Origin: Noviluteimonas sp052115395
GTDB taxonomy: Bacteria > Pseudomonadota > Gammaproteobacteria > Xanthomonadales > Xanthomonadaceae
DNA: 64,000 bases
Reading direction: 5' to 3' (one strand)
Assembly: GCA_052115395.1 (NCBI GenBank)
Contig: JBFRGO010000001.1
A program made the translations under genes and the position numbers. Below, piece by piece: positions 16,605-25,419 of this stretch. The first letter of the stretch is position 1. Each line of letters starts with the position of its first letter. The notes below the pieces were generated by a model, which saw only the letters and a program-made list of their open reading frames with translations, did not search any database and had not been told where the DNA came from.

Positions 16605-17102
16605 ATGGGACGCTGGCGGCCACCCGGGGAAAAAGCCACCGCGCTGATCACGCGCGAGGGCCATGCGCGCCTGAAGGCCGAACTCGATGACCTGTGGCGC
16701 GTGCGCCGGCCGGAAGTGGTGAAGGCCCTCGCCGCCGCCGCGGCCGAGGGCGATCGCTCCGAGAACGCCGAATACACGTATCGCAAGAAGCAGCTCGGCG
16801 AGATCGATCGGCGCGTGCGCTACCTGTCCAAGCGGCTGGAGTCCTTGCGGGTGGTCGACACCGCACCGGCCGATCGCGAGGCGGTGTTCTTCGGCGCGCA
16901 GGTGCAGATCGAACATGCGACCACCGGCGAAACGCAGCGCTACCGCATCGTCGGTCCGGACGAGACCGACGCGAAGCTGGGATGGATCAGCGTGGATTCG
17001 CCGCTGGCGCGCGCGATGTTGAAAAAACGCGTGGACGATGAATTCGAAGCGACGCTGCCGGGCGGCGTCGCGCGCTATTTCATCGTCGAGGTGACGTACT
17101 AA
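16605..17102 (+). CDS. greB: Transcription elongation factor GreB
   Basis: Binds the RNA polymerase secondary channel and stimulates cleavage of backtracked RNA. The 165-residue protein has an N-terminal coiled coil with the tip acidic motif GDRSENAEY and the C-terminal FKBP-like domain. LWRVRRPEVV and IDRRVRYLSKRLE are typical of GreB rather than GreA. It converges on rimO, and the two stop codons overlap by 4 bp. Confidence 0.95.
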   Translation: MGRWRPPGEKATALITREGHARLKAELDDLWRVRRPEVVKALAAAAAEGDRSENAEYTYRKKQLGEIDRRVRYLSKRLESLRVVDTAPADREAVFFGAQVQIEHATTGETQRYRIVGPDETDAKLGWISVDSPLARAMLKKRVDDEFEATLPGGVARYFIVEVTY

Positions 17103-18457
17103 CCCTCGGCGTAGTTCACTTCACCGTAGAGGTCGTGTTCGTCGGAGCCGAGGATCTCCACGTCGACGAAATCGCCCGGCTTCAGGCCCGCTTCGCGACC
17201 ATCCTGGATCTGCACGAGCCCGTCGATTTCCGGCGCGTCGAAACGCGAGCGCGCGATCGCCAGGTCGCCGTCGATCGCATCGACGATGCAGCGCTGCGTC
17301 GTCCCGATCTTCGCCTCCAGGCGCGAGGCGGAAATGGCGGCCTGCCGCTCCATGAAACGCGCCAGGCGGTCCTGCTTCACGTCTTCGGGCACCGGATCGG
17401 GCAACGCATTCGCCGTCGCGCCGTCGACCGGCGAGTAGGCGAAGGCGCCGACGCGGTCGAGCTGCGCTTCATCGAGGAAGTCCAGCAGCGTTTCGAATTC
17501 GGCTTCGGTCTCGCCGGGAAAGCCGACGATGAAGGTCGAACGGATCGCCAGTTCCGGGCAGATCTCGCGCCACTTGTGCACGCGCTCGAGCGTCTTCTCC
17601 ACCGCACCCGGGCGCTTCATCAGCTTGAGGATGCGCGGCGCGGCGTGCTGGAACGGAATGTCGAGATAAGGCAGCAACTTGCCGTCGGCCATCAACGGAA
17701 TGATGTCGTCGACGTGCGGATACGGATACACGTAATGCAGGCGCGTCCAGATGCCGAGCTCGGACAGGCCTTCGCAGAGCGCCTTCATGCGCGTCTGGTA
17801 GGCCTTGCCGCGCCAGGTGCGCTCGGCGTACTTCACGTCGACGCCGTAGGCCGAGGTGTCCTGCGAGATCACGAGCAACTCGCGCACGCCGCCCATCGCG
17901 AGCTTTTCGGCTTCGCGCAATACATCGTCGACGGGGCGCGAGACCAGGTCGCCGCGCATCGAGGGGATGATGCAGAAGGTGCAGCGGTGATTGCAGCCTT
18001 CGGAAATCTTGAGGTACGCGTAATGCTTCGGCGTGAGCTTCAGGCCGTAATCGGGCACCAGGTCGACGAAGGGATCGTGCGACGGCGGCAGCGCCAGATG
18101 CACCGCTTCCATCACCGATTTGTAATCCTGCGGGCCGCTGATCGACAGCACGCCCGGGTGCGCTTCGCGGATCTGTTCGGGCTTCTTGCCCAGGCAGCCG
18201 GTGACGATGACCTTGCCGTTTTCCGCGATGGCTTCGCCGATGGCCTCGAGCGATTCGGTCACCGCCGAATCGATGAAGCCGCAGGTGTTCACCACGACGA
18301 TGTCGGCATCGTCGTAGGTCTGCACGATGTCGTAGCCCTCCACCTTGAGCTGGGTGAGGATGCGTTCGGAGTCGACGAGCGCCTTCGGGCACCCGAGGCT
18401 GACGAACCCGACCCTGCCTCCCTGGCTGGCGGACTTGGGCTTGGTGGCGGTGGACAT
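17099..18457 (-). CDS. rimO: Ribosomal protein S12 methylthiotransferase
   Basis: Radical-SAM enzyme that methylthiolates an aspartate of ribosomal protein S12. It has 452 residues. The N-terminal UPF0004 domain carries cluster cysteines Cys23, Cys59 and Cys88. The radical-SAM CNHRCTFC motif spans Cys155, Cys159 and Cys162, and a C-terminal TRAM domain follows. SLGCPKALVDSE and ISEGCNHRCTFCIIPSMRG mark RimO rather than MiaB. It diverges from the hydrolase gene across a 150-bp gap. Confidence 0.97.
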   Translation of the reverse strand: MSTATKPKSASQGGRVGFVSLGCPKALVDSERILTQLKVEGYDIVQTYDDADIVVVNTCGFIDSAVTESLEAIGEAIAENGKVIVTGCLGKKPEQIREAHPGVLSISGPQDYKSVMEAVHLALPPSHDPFVDLVPDYGLKLTPKHYAYLKISEGCNHRCTFCIIPSMRGDLVSRPVDDVLREAEKLAMGGVRELLVISQDTSAYGVDVKYAERTWRGKAYQTRMKALCEGLSELGIWTRLHYVYPYPHVDDIIPLMADGKLLPYLDIPFQHAAPRILKLMKRPGAVEKTLERVHKWREICPELAIRSTFIVGFPGETEAEFETLLDFLDEAQLDRVGAFAYSPVDGATANALPDPVPEDVKQDRLARFMERQAAISASRLEAKIGTTQRCIVDAIDGDLAIARSRFDAPEIDGLVQIQDGREAGLKPGDFVDVEILGSDEHDLYGEVNYAEG

Positions 18458-18607
18458 CGCGGGGCGGACCGGGGGGCTGCGGAAGGTCGCGGATTATAGA
18501 GGCGGGGCGGGTCCCTACGGCCGCTTGTCCATCGATCCGCGCTTGATGATTCAGCCATTTTCCAAGGAGTACGATGCCCCCGTGCCCATCGCCAGGAGGC
18601 CCGCGCC

Positions 18608-19276
18608 ATGCACGGATGGATCGATATCGAGACCCCGCACGGGCCGGTGCGCGGCTGGCGCGCCGAGCCGGCAGGCCCCTCGAAGGGCGCGGTGGTGGTG
18701 ATCCAGGAAATCTTCGGCGTGAACCCGCACATCCGCAGCGTCGCCGACCGGCTGGCCGATGCCGGCTTCGTGGCGCTCGCGCCGGCCCTGTTCGATCCGG
18801 TCGAGCACGGGGTCGAGCTGGACTATGACGATGCAGGCATCCAGCGCGCCCGCGCCCTGGTTTCGGCGCTGGGCACCGAGCGCGCGATGGATGTGGTCAA
18901 CGCGACCGCCGAAAAACTGCAGATGGAAGGCTTGCGCGTGGGCGCGGTCGGGTTCTGCTGGGGCGGCACCCTCGCCTTCCTGTGCGCGACACGACTTTCG
19001 TTGCCCGCGGTGGGTTACTACGGCGCGCGCAGCGTGCCTTTCCTCGACGAGAAGGCCGGGGCCGCGCTGATGTTCCACTTCGGCGCGAACGACAACAGCA
19101 TTCCGCCGCAGGACGTCGCGCTGCACCGGCAGAAGCAACCGCAGGCGCAGACCTTCGTCTACGAAGGCACCGGCCATGCGTTCAACCGCGACGTGGACCC
19201 GAAGGTGTACGACGCCGACGCGGCGAAGCTCGCCTGGCGACGCACCTGCGATTTCCTCGAGGCGCAATTGCGATGA
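18608..19276 (+). CDS. Dienelactone hydrolase family protein
   Basis: An alpha/beta hydrolase of 222 residues. The cysteine nucleophile is in GFCWGG (Cys117), and the Asp and His of the triad are in the FGANDNSIP and EGTGHAFN motifs. The family hydrolyses dienelactone in chlorocatechol degradation, but many members are general carboxymethylenebutenolidase-like enzymes. No aromatic-degradation genes are present here, so the substrate is unknown. A strong AGGAGG site precedes the ATG. It is coupled to the HIT gene by an ATGA overlap. Confidence 0.9.
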   Translation: MHGWIDIETPHGPVRGWRAEPAGPSKGAVVVIQEIFGVNPHIRSVADRLADAGFVALAPALFDPVEHGVELDYDDAGIQRARALVSALGTERAMDVVNATAEKLQMEGLRVGAVGFCWGGTLAFLCATRLSLPAVGYYGARSVPFLDEKAGAALMFHFGANDNSIPPQDVALHRQKQPQAQTFVYEGTGHAFNRDVDPKVYDADAAKLAWRRTCDFLEAQLR

Positions 19277-19692
19277 ACCTCGACGCCTGGCACCTGCACC
19301 CGCAACTGGCCGACGACACGCATCCGGTCGCGAACTGGCCGCTGTGCGAAGTGCGCCTGATGGACGATGCCAACCACCCCTGGTTGATCCTCGTCCCGCG
19401 CATCGCCGAAGCGACCGAGGTCACCGACCTGGCACCGCCGCAGCAACTGGTGATGGTCCAGGAGATCGATCGCGCGTGCCGTGCGTTGCAGGTGTTCCGT
19501 CCGCACAAGCTCAACGTGGCCGCACTCGGCAACCTGGTCCCGCAATTGCATATCCACGTCATCGCCCGCTACCGCGAGGACATCGCCTGGCCGCGCCCGG
19601 TCTGGGGCATGGCGGCGGCGAAACCCTACGCACCGGAGTTGCTGATCGAGCGGATTCAGCTGTTGCGCGCGACAATCGGCGAACGTCCCTGA
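19273..19692 (+). CDS. HIT domain protein
   Basis: A 139-residue histidine-triad protein, a nucleotide hydrolase or transferase fold acting on dinucleotides or aminoacyl adenylates. The core is PQLHIHVIAR (His93, His95), where the first histidine of the canonical HxHxH is Gln91. This Q-x-H-x-H form recurs in a proteobacterial HIT subgroup. The preceding LNVAALGNLVP is also typical. It is translated with the dienelactone hydrolase by overlap. Substrate unknown. Confidence 0.88.
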   Translation: MNLDAWHLHPQLADDTHPVANWPLCEVRLMDDANHPWLILVPRIAEATEVTDLAPPQQLVMVQEIDRACRALQVFRPHKLNVAALGNLVPQLHIHVIARYREDIAWPRPVWGMAAAKPYAPELLIERIQLLRATIGERP

Positions 19693-19709
19693 CCCCTCCG
19701 GAGTTCGCA

Positions 19710-20000
19710 ATGCGCAAGTTGTTCCTGGCCGCCGCGCTGGCCGTCCTCGCCCTGCCTGCGCAAGCGGGGCTGTTCGACAAGAAGCCCGACGACGTCGCGA
19801 ACGAAGCGGTCAAGAACAACCTGATCGCAGTGACGATCTGGGTCGATGCCACCTGGGGGTTCCGCAACCAGGGTGCGGCCAATGCGCTCAGCCGCGCGCA
19901 CCAGGCTTTCGCCACGCGCGGTTACAAGGTGCAGAGCGTGGAGCCGTACATCGAGAACGGCGACCTGCAGGGCTTCTTCGTGACCTACCAGAAGCCCTGA
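19710..20000 (+). CDS. Small secreted hypothetical protein
   Basis: A 96-residue protein with a clear signal peptide cleaved after AQA (about residue 19), leaving a mature periplasmic domain of 77 residues that begins GLFDKKPDD. It has few cysteines and no recognisable motif. It follows the HIT gene by 17 bp and is probably the last gene of that transcript, since a perfect hairpin follows. Confidence 0.75.
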   Translation: MRKLFLAAALAVLALPAQAGLFDKKPDDVANEAVKNNLIAVTIWVDATWGFRNQGAANALSRAHQAFATRGYKVQSVEPYIENGDLQGFFVTYQKP

Positions 20001-20009
20001 TCGCGAATG

Positions 20010-20039
20010 CATCCTCCGCCGCGCACGCGGCGGAGGATG
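20010..20039. terminator. Perfect 13-bp hairpin between convergent genes
   Basis: CATCCTCCGCCGC (20010-20022) pairs exactly with 20027-20039 around a GCAC loop. It sits between the convergent stops of the secreted protein and the RDD gene, so it is likely a bidirectional terminator. Neither strand has a clear U-tract. Confidence 0.6.
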
Positions 20040-20046
20040 TGGATCT

Positions 20047-20538
20047 TCAACCCTTCAACACCTGCGTGCCCGCGATCAGGTCGTGGCCGCAGCGGCGGTC
20101 GGCGCGGAAGATGAGCAACACGTCGATCAGGGTGAGCACGGTGCCGAGCACCGGGATGGAACCTGCGACGTGCACCGGCAGGTAACGCTTGAGGATCAGC
20201 GTACCGAAGGCCGGCTGCGTGCCATCGAGCAGCGCGATGCGGATGCTCATGATCTTCTTGCCCCAGGTCTGCGCGGTCTGCGACAGCGGCCAGCCCTGCA
20301 CGATCAGGAACACGAGGAAGCCTGCGAACGCATAGCCGAGCAGGACCGAGATGCCCGGCGAAACGCCCCCCTGGATCCGGGTGAAGTAGCCCGTGGAGAA
20401 CATCACCGGCAGCATGATCGCCAGCAGGATGATGCCGTCGATGAAGGCCGCGAGGAAACGTTCACCGCGACTGGCGAGTGCTTCTTCGACAGGCTCTGCC
20501 ACGTTGGCGCTGGGCGCCTGATACGGATTGTCGTCCAT
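20047..20538 (-). CDS. RDD family membrane protein
   Basis: A 163-residue integral membrane protein. A short polar N-terminus (MDDNPYQAPSANV) is followed by the RDD signature region RGERFLAAFIDGIILLAIML and two further hydrophobic segments (near 65-85 and 115-140). The conserved TWGKKIMSIRI-type stretch separates the helices. RDD proteins have been linked to ion transport in some bacteria, but the function here is unknown. It lies 33 bp downstream of dcd on the same strand's neighbour side and is convergent with the preceding gene. Confidence 0.87.
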   Translation of the reverse strand: MDDNPYQAPSANVAEPVEEALASRGERFLAAFIDGIILLAIMLPVMFSTGYFTRIQGGVSPGISVLLGYAFAGFLVFLIVQGWPLSQTAQTWGKKIMSIRIALLDGTQPAFGTLILKRYLPVHVAGSIPVLGTVLTLIDVLLIFRADRRCGHDLIAGTQVLKG

Positions 20539-20571
20539 CGGTTTTCCCCTTCCCCTGGTGGATGTTGGAAC

Positions 20572-21141
20572 TTACGTCCGCGGCAGGGTGACCCCCGTCT
20601 GCCCCTGGTATTTGCCGCCGCGGTCCTTGTACGAGGTTTCGCACACTTCGTCGGACTGGAAGAACAGCATCTGCGCCACGCCCTCGTTGGCGTAGATGCG
20701 CGCCGGCAACGGCGTGGTGTTGCTGAATTCCAGCGTCACGTGGCCTTCCCATTCCGGTTCCAGCGGCGTGACGTTGACGATGATGCCGCAGCGCGCGTAC
20801 GTGCTCTTGCCCAGGCACACCACGAGCGTGTCGCGCGGGATGCGGAAGTATTCGACGGTGCGCGCCAGCGCGAAGGAATTGGGCGGGATGATGCACACGT
20901 CCGATTCGATGTCCACGAAGCTGCCCGAGTCGAAATGCTTGGGATCGACGATCGTGGAGTTGATGTTGGTGAAGACCTTGAACTCGCGCGAGCAACGCAC
21001 GTCGTAGCCATAGCTGGAGGTGCCGTAGCTGACGATGCGGTGGCCATCGGCGGCGTGCTTGACCTGACCGGGTTCGAACGGCTCGATCATCTTCTGCTGT
21101 TCGACCATGCGGCGGATCCAGCGGTCGCTCTTGATGCTCAT
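20572..21141 (-). CDS. dcd: dCTP deaminase
   Basis: Deaminates dCTP to dUTP, the main source of dUMP for thymidylate in many gammaproteobacteria. The protein has 189 residues from ATG 21141. The conserved MSIKSDRWIRRM opening, the signature GTSSYGYDVRC and the active-site region CGIIVNVTPLEPEWEG are present. The frame is open upstream only through the antisense-free space of apbC. It is encoded 44 bp downstream of apbC, a pairing also seen in xanthomonads. Confidence 0.96.
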   Translation of the reverse strand: MSIKSDRWIRRMVEQQKMIEPFEPGQVKHAADGHRIVSYGTSSYGYDVRCSREFKVFTNINSTIVDPKHFDSGSFVDIESDVCIIPPNSFALARTVEYFRIPRDTLVVCLGKSTYARCGIIVNVTPLEPEWEGHVTLEFSNTTPLPARIYANEGVAQMLFFQSDEVCETSYKDRGGKYQGQTGVTLPRT

Positions 21142-21185
21142 GCGGTCTCGTGCGGGTTGGCGATATTTCGGGATTGTAGGGCGTT

Positions 21186-22256
21186 CTACAGCAGCTGCGC
21201 GCCCAGCGACACCGGCGCGCGCGGGCGGCTCGCCAGTTCCGCCGCCATGCGGCGCGCGACGGCGCGGTAGGCCGCGGCCGCCGGCGAATCGGGGACGGCG
21301 ACGACGATCGGCGTACCGGCGTCGCCCTGCTGGCGGATGCCGATTTCCAGCGGCAGCGAACCGAGCAAGGGGGTGCCGTACTGCGCGGCGATGCGCTCGC
21401 CGCCGCCATGGCCGAACACATGTTCGACGTGGCCGCAGTTGGAGCAGGTATGCACGGCCATGTTCTCGACCAGGCCAAGGACCGGCACTTCGACTTTTTC
21501 GAACATGCGCAGCGCCTTGCGCGCGTCCAGCGTCGCCACGTCCTGCGGCGTGGTGACCACCACGGCGCCGGCGACGGGGATCTTCTGCGCGAGCGTGAGC
21601 TGGATGTCGCCCGTGCCCGGCGGCAGGTCGACGAACAGATAATCGAGCTGGCCTTCGCCGCCCCACAGCGTCTGCTCGAGCAACTGCGTCAGCGCGGAGG
21701 TGGCCATCGGGCCGCGCCAGATCATCGGCGTGTCCTGCTCGACCATCAGGCCGATCGACATCGCTTCCACGCCGTGGGCGTGCATCGGTTCGATCGCCTT
21801 GCCGTCGGGGCTGTCGGGCCGGCCGGTGAGGCCGAGCATCGTCGGGATGCTGGGGCCGTAAACGTCGGCATCGAGCACGCCCACGCGCGCGCCTTCGCCG
21901 GCCAGCGCCAGCGCAAGGTTCACCGTGGTCGTCGACTTGCCCACGCCGCCCTTGCCCGAGCCGACCGCGATGACGTTGCGGATGCGCGCCAGCGGCGCGA
22001 GCGTCCCTTGAGGCGCGTGCGCGTCGATGCGCGTCTGCAGTTCGAGGCTGGCGAGCTTCAGGCCTTCGGCCGCGACCGCTTCGGCGACCTGCGCGCGCAG
22101 CACCTCGTGCCAGCTCGCGGCCGGATAGCCCAGCGTGACGGCGACGGCGGCCTGGCCGTCGCTGACGGCGGCGCGGATGCGCGCACCGGTTTGCGCGAGC
22201 GTCAGGCCCGCGGCGGGGTCGCGGAGGGCGGCGATCCGGGATTCGAGCGGGGTCAT
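21186..22256 (-). CDS. apbC: Iron-sulfur cluster carrier protein ApbC/Mrp
   Basis: P-loop ATPase that binds and transfers [4Fe-4S] clusters to target proteins. It has 356 residues from ATG 22256. An N-terminal MIP18-like domain (about 1-85) precedes the deviant Walker A GKGGVGKST (101-109). The cluster-binding CxxC is in CSNCGHVEHVFG. The later LPLEIGIRQQGDAG is typical of the family. It is the first gene before dcd and diverges from the DUF2147 gene. Confidence 0.95.
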   Translation of the reverse strand: MTPLESRIAALRDPAAGLTLAQTGARIRAAVSDGQAAVAVTLGYPAASWHEVLRAQVAEAVAAEGLKLASLELQTRIDAHAPQGTLAPLARIRNVIAVGSGKGGVGKSTTTVNLALALAGEGARVGVLDADVYGPSIPTMLGLTGRPDSPDGKAIEPMHAHGVEAMSIGLMVEQDTPMIWRGPMATSALTQLLEQTLWGGEGQLDYLFVDLPPGTGDIQLTLAQKIPVAGAVVVTTPQDVATLDARKALRMFEKVEVPVLGLVENMAVHTCSNCGHVEHVFGHGGGERIAAQYGTPLLGSLPLEIGIRQQGDAGTPIVVAVPDSPAAAAYRAVARRMAAELASRPRAPVSLGAQLL

Positions 22257-22315
22257 GGCGGGCACTGCGGGGGAAGGCGCGCATTGTAGGCTGAACCGCG
22301 GCGCGACCCCGGATT

Positions 22316-22338
22316 CCGTACGCACCCGGATGCGGTAT
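22316..22338 (+). promoter_or_regulatory. Putative promoter of the DUF2147 gene
   Basis: TATAAA near 22333-22338 is preceded at about 16 bp by TTCCGT, roughly 60 bp upstream of the start codon. The -10 is good and the -35 weak. Confidence 0.4.
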
Positions 22339-22397
22339 AAAGCCGCCAGTCCGCCGGATTCGTGCGGGCATGTTCAACGATCCCTGGGAGGGGACCC

Positions 22398-22841
22398 ATG
22401 CGCACCAAGTTCTTCGCGTCCGTGCTGGCGATGCCGCTGCTCGCCGCTGTGTTTGCCGCGTCGGCCCAGACGCCCGATCCGGTCATCGGCAAGTGGAAGA
22501 CCTTCGACGACGAGACCGGCAAGGCCATGTCGATCACCGAGGTGTATCGCACCAAGAACGGCGGCATCGCGGCCAAGGTCGTCGAAACCCTCAACAAGCC
22601 CAACGCCACCTGCGACAAGTGCGACGGCGCCGACAAGGGCAAGCCGGTCACCGGCATGCTGGTGTTCTGGGACGTGAAGCAGACCGATGGCGTGTGGGGC
22701 GGCGGCCAGGGCTTCAAGCCTTCTGCCGGCGAACACTTCAAGGTCAAGAGCGTCAAGGCCTCGGCCGACGGCAAGCACCTGGAAATCACCGGCTGCAAGT
22801 TCGTGTTCTGCCGCACCGGCAAGTGGGAACGCACCGACTGA
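22398..22841 (+). CDS. DUF2147 domain secreted protein
   Basis: A 147-residue periplasmic or secreted protein. The signal peptide ends near ASAQ (about residue 24). The mature part opens with the DUF2147 hallmark DPVIGKWKTFDDETGKA and ends LEITGCKFVFCRTGKWER. A CDKCDG motif (about residues 75-80) and a second cysteine pair could form disulfides. A strong GGGAGGGGA site precedes the ATG. The family has no established function. A terminator follows. Confidence 0.9.
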   Translation: MRTKFFASVLAMPLLAAVFAASAQTPDPVIGKWKTFDDETGKAMSITEVYRTKNGGIAAKVVETLNKPNATCDKCDGADKGKPVTGMLVFWDVKQTDGVWGGGQGFKPSAGEHFKVKSVKASADGKHLEITGCKFVFCRTGKWERTD

Positions 22842-22866
22842 CGTTCGCGTCCACGCGATCGGCCGC

Positions 22867-22893
22867 AAAAGCCCGGCGCAAGCCGGGCTTTTT
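22867..22893 (+). terminator. Rho-independent terminator after the DUF2147 gene
   Basis: AAAAGCCCGG-CGCAA-GCCGGGCTTTTT: a GC stem with a U-run on the plus strand, 25 bp after the stop. It isolates the gene from metG. Confidence 0.85.
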
Positions 22894-22936
22894 CGTGTCC
22901 GTGCCATAATCGCCGGCCCTGTTCGAAACACGCGCC

Positions 22937-24991
22937 ATGCCCCGCCACGTCGCCGTCTCCTGCGCCCTGCCCTATGCCAACGGCCCGCTCCACCTCGGGC
23001 ACCTGGTGGGCTACATCCAGGGCGACATCTGGGTGCGCGCGCGCCGCATGGCCGGCGACGCGGTGCGCTTCGTGTGCGCCGACGACACGCACGGCACGCC
23101 CATCATGCTCGCGGCGGAGAAGGCCGGCACGACGCCCGAGGCGTTCATCGCCGCGATCCAGGCGCAGCACGAGCGCGACTTCGCCGCCTTCCACGTCGCC
23201 TTCGACCACTACGATTCGACCAACTCGCCGGCCAACCGCCAACTGACCGAAGCGATCTACGCCGCGCTCGATGCACGCGGCCACATCGCGCGGCGCAGCG
23301 TGGCGCAGTTCTACGATCCGGCGAAGGGCATGTTCCTGCCCGACCGTTACATCAAGGGCATCTGCCCGAATTGCGGCACGCCCGACCAGTACGGCGACAA
23401 CTGCGAGAACTGCGGCGCGACGTATGCGCCGACCGATTTGAAGGAACCGCGCTCGGTGCTCAGTGGCGCCACGCCGGAACTTCGCGATTCGGATCACTTC
23501 TTCTTCGAAGTCGGCCGCTTCAGCGACTTCCTGCGCCAATGGCTGGACAGCGACGTCGCGGTCCCCGGCGTGCGCGCCAAGCTGCTGGAATGGCTCGACG
23601 CCGAAGGCGGCCTGCGCGCGTGGGACATCTCGCGCGATGCGCCCTACTTCGGGTTCGAAATTCCCGGGCATCCGGGCAAGTATTTCTACGTGTGGCTCGA
23701 CGCGCCGATCGGTTATCTCTCGGCGCTGCAGGTGTTGTGCGAACGCGACGGCGCGAACTTCATGCAGTACCTCGCGCACGACAGCGAAGCGGAGCTGCAC
23801 CACTTCATCGGCAAGGACATCGTCAACTTCCACGGCCTGTTCTGGCCGGCGGTGTTGCACGGCGCGGGCTTCCGCGCGCCGACGAAGCTGCACGTCAACG
23901 GTTACCTCACCGTCGATGGCGCGAAGATGTCCAAGTCGCGCGGCACCTTCGTCATGGCCCGCACGTATCTCGACGCCGGCCTGGAACCCGAAGCGCTGCG
24001 CTATTACTTCGCGGCCAAATCCGGCGGCGGTGTCGACGACCTCGACCTCAACCTGCACGACTTCGTCGCACGCGTGAACAGCGACCTGGTGGGCAAGTTC
24101 GTGAACCTGGCCAGTCGTTGCGCCGGTTTCATCGAGAAGCGTTTCGACGGCCAGCTCGCCGATGCGTTGCCGGATGCGGCGATGTACGCGCGCTTCGTCG
24201 ACGCGATCCCGCAAGTCGCCGCCGCGTACGAAGCCAACCAGCCCGCCGCCGTGTTGCGCCACGCGATGGCGCTTGCCGACGAAGCGAACCGTTACATCGA
24301 CGAAACCAAGCCCTGGGTGCTCGCCAAGCAGGAAGGCGCCGATGCGCAGCTGCAGGCCGTGTGCACGCAGGGCCTGAACCTGTTCCGCGTGCTCGCCGCG
24401 ATGCTCAAGCCGGTGCTGCCCTTGCTGTCGCAGCGCGCCGAAGGCTTCCTGCGCGCGCCCGTCGCAGGCTGGCAGGACCTGGCGCAGCCGCTGCTCGCGC
24501 ATCGCATCGACGCTTACGTTCCCCTCTTCACCCGCATCGACCCCAAGCACATCGACCAAATGACCGAAGCCAGCAAGGACACCATGGCGCCGACCGCGCC
24601 GCAGCCCGTCGCCGTTGCCGCCGCCAAGCCCGAGGCGCCGAAGGCCGTGGCCGCAGACGCTGCGCACATCGGCATCGACGACTTCGCCAAGCTCGACCTG
24701 CGCGTGGCGAGGGTGCTGGCCTGCGAGTTCGTCGAAGGCTCCGACAAGTTGCTGCGCTTCGAACTCGACGCGGGCGAACTGGGCAAGCGCCAGATCTTCT
24801 CCGGCATCCGCGCGTCCTACGCCGATCCGGCGGCGCTGGTCGGTCGCAACGTGGTGTTCATCGCCAACCTCGCGCCGCGCAAGATGCGCTTCGGCGTGAG
24901 CGAAGGGATGATCCTGTCCGCCGGTGCCGATGGCGGCGGCCTGCACTTGCTCGACGCACCGGGCGCGCCCGCGGGTTCGCCCGTGAAGTGA
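22937..24991 (+). CDS. metG: Methionine--tRNA ligase
   Basis: Charges tRNA-Met, including the initiator. It has 684 residues. The HIGH-type motif is HLGH (19-22), a zinc knuckle follows with CPNCGTP...NCENC, and KMSKS is at about 330-334. The C-terminal OB-fold tRNA-binding domain (about 575-684) is fused by a Pro/Ala-rich linker, giving the dimeric long form. CATAAT near 22905 may be the -10. It has no close upstream partner and is followed at once by an RnfB-like gene. Confidence 0.97.
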   Translation: MPRHVAVSCALPYANGPLHLGHLVGYIQGDIWVRARRMAGDAVRFVCADDTHGTPIMLAAEKAGTTPEAFIAAIQAQHERDFAAFHVAFDHYDSTNSPANRQLTEAIYAALDARGHIARRSVAQFYDPAKGMFLPDRYIKGICPNCGTPDQYGDNCENCGATYAPTDLKEPRSVLSGATPELRDSDHFFFEVGRFSDFLRQWLDSDVAVPGVRAKLLEWLDAEGGLRAWDISRDAPYFGFEIPGHPGKYFYVWLDAPIGYLSALQVLCERDGANFMQYLAHDSEAELHHFIGKDIVNFHGLFWPAVLHGAGFRAPTKLHVNGYLTVDGAKMSKSRGTFVMARTYLDAGLEPEALRYYFAAKSGGGVDDLDLNLHDFVARVNSDLVGKFVNLASRCAGFIEKRFDGQLADALPDAAMYARFVDAIPQVAAAYEANQPAAVLRHAMALADEANRYIDETKPWVLAKQEGADAQLQAVCTQGLNLFRVLAAMLKPVLPLLSQRAEGFLRAPVAGWQDLAQPLLAHRIDAYVPLFTRIDPKHIDQMTEASKDTMAPTAPQPVAVAAAKPEAPKAVAADAAHIGIDDFAKLDLRVARVLACEFVEGSDKLLRFELDAGELGKRQIFSGIRASYADPAALVGRNVVFIANLAPRKMRFGVSEGMILSAGADGGGLHLLDAPGAPAGSPVK

Positions 24992-24992
24992 T

Positions 24993-25412
24993 GTGGGACC
25001 GGTGACCGCGATCGATCTCGTCGAACGTCTCGATCGCGTCCTGCCGCAGACGCAGTGCGGCCAGTGCGGCTTCGCCGGATGCCGGCCCTATGCCGAAGCG
25101 ATGGCGCGCGGCGAAGCCGGTGTCGAACGATGCCCGCCCGGCGGCGATGCCGGCGCACGTGCGCTCGCGAAGATCCTCGATGTCGCGCCCGTCCCCTTCG
25201 ATCGCGCGCGCGGCGAACACAAGCCGCCGCTGCTCGCCTACATTGTCGAACCCGACTGCATCGGCTGCACCAAGTGCATCCAGGCCTGCCCGGTCGATGC
25301 GATCGTCGGCGGCAGCAAACGCATGCACACCGTCATCGAGCCGCTGTGCACCGGTTGCGAACTCTGCGTTCCCGCATGCCCGGTGGATTGCATCGTGATG
25401 ATCGCGCCCTGA
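24993..25412 (+). CDS. rnfB: RnfB-like 4Fe-4S ferredoxin protein
   Basis: A 139-residue iron-sulfur protein. The N-terminal domain carries the RnfB CGQCGFAGC cluster motif, then a later Cys (ERCPPGG), and the C-terminus has two 4Fe-4S ferredoxin motifs (CIGCTKCIQACPV, CTGCELCVPACPV). The membrane helix that starts true RnfB is missing, and no other rnf genes are present, so it probably acts as a soluble electron carrier. The start is GTG at 24993 or GTG at 25002, neither with a strong ribosome site. It overlaps the metG end region. Confidence 0.85.
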   Translation: MGPVTAIDLVERLDRVLPQTQCGQCGFAGCRPYAEAMARGEAGVERCPPGGDAGARALAKILDVAPVPFDRARGEHKPPLLAYIVEPDCIGCTKCIQACPVDAIVGGSKRMHTVIEPLCTGCELCVPACPVDCIVMIAP

Positions 25413-25419
25413 CGATCGC

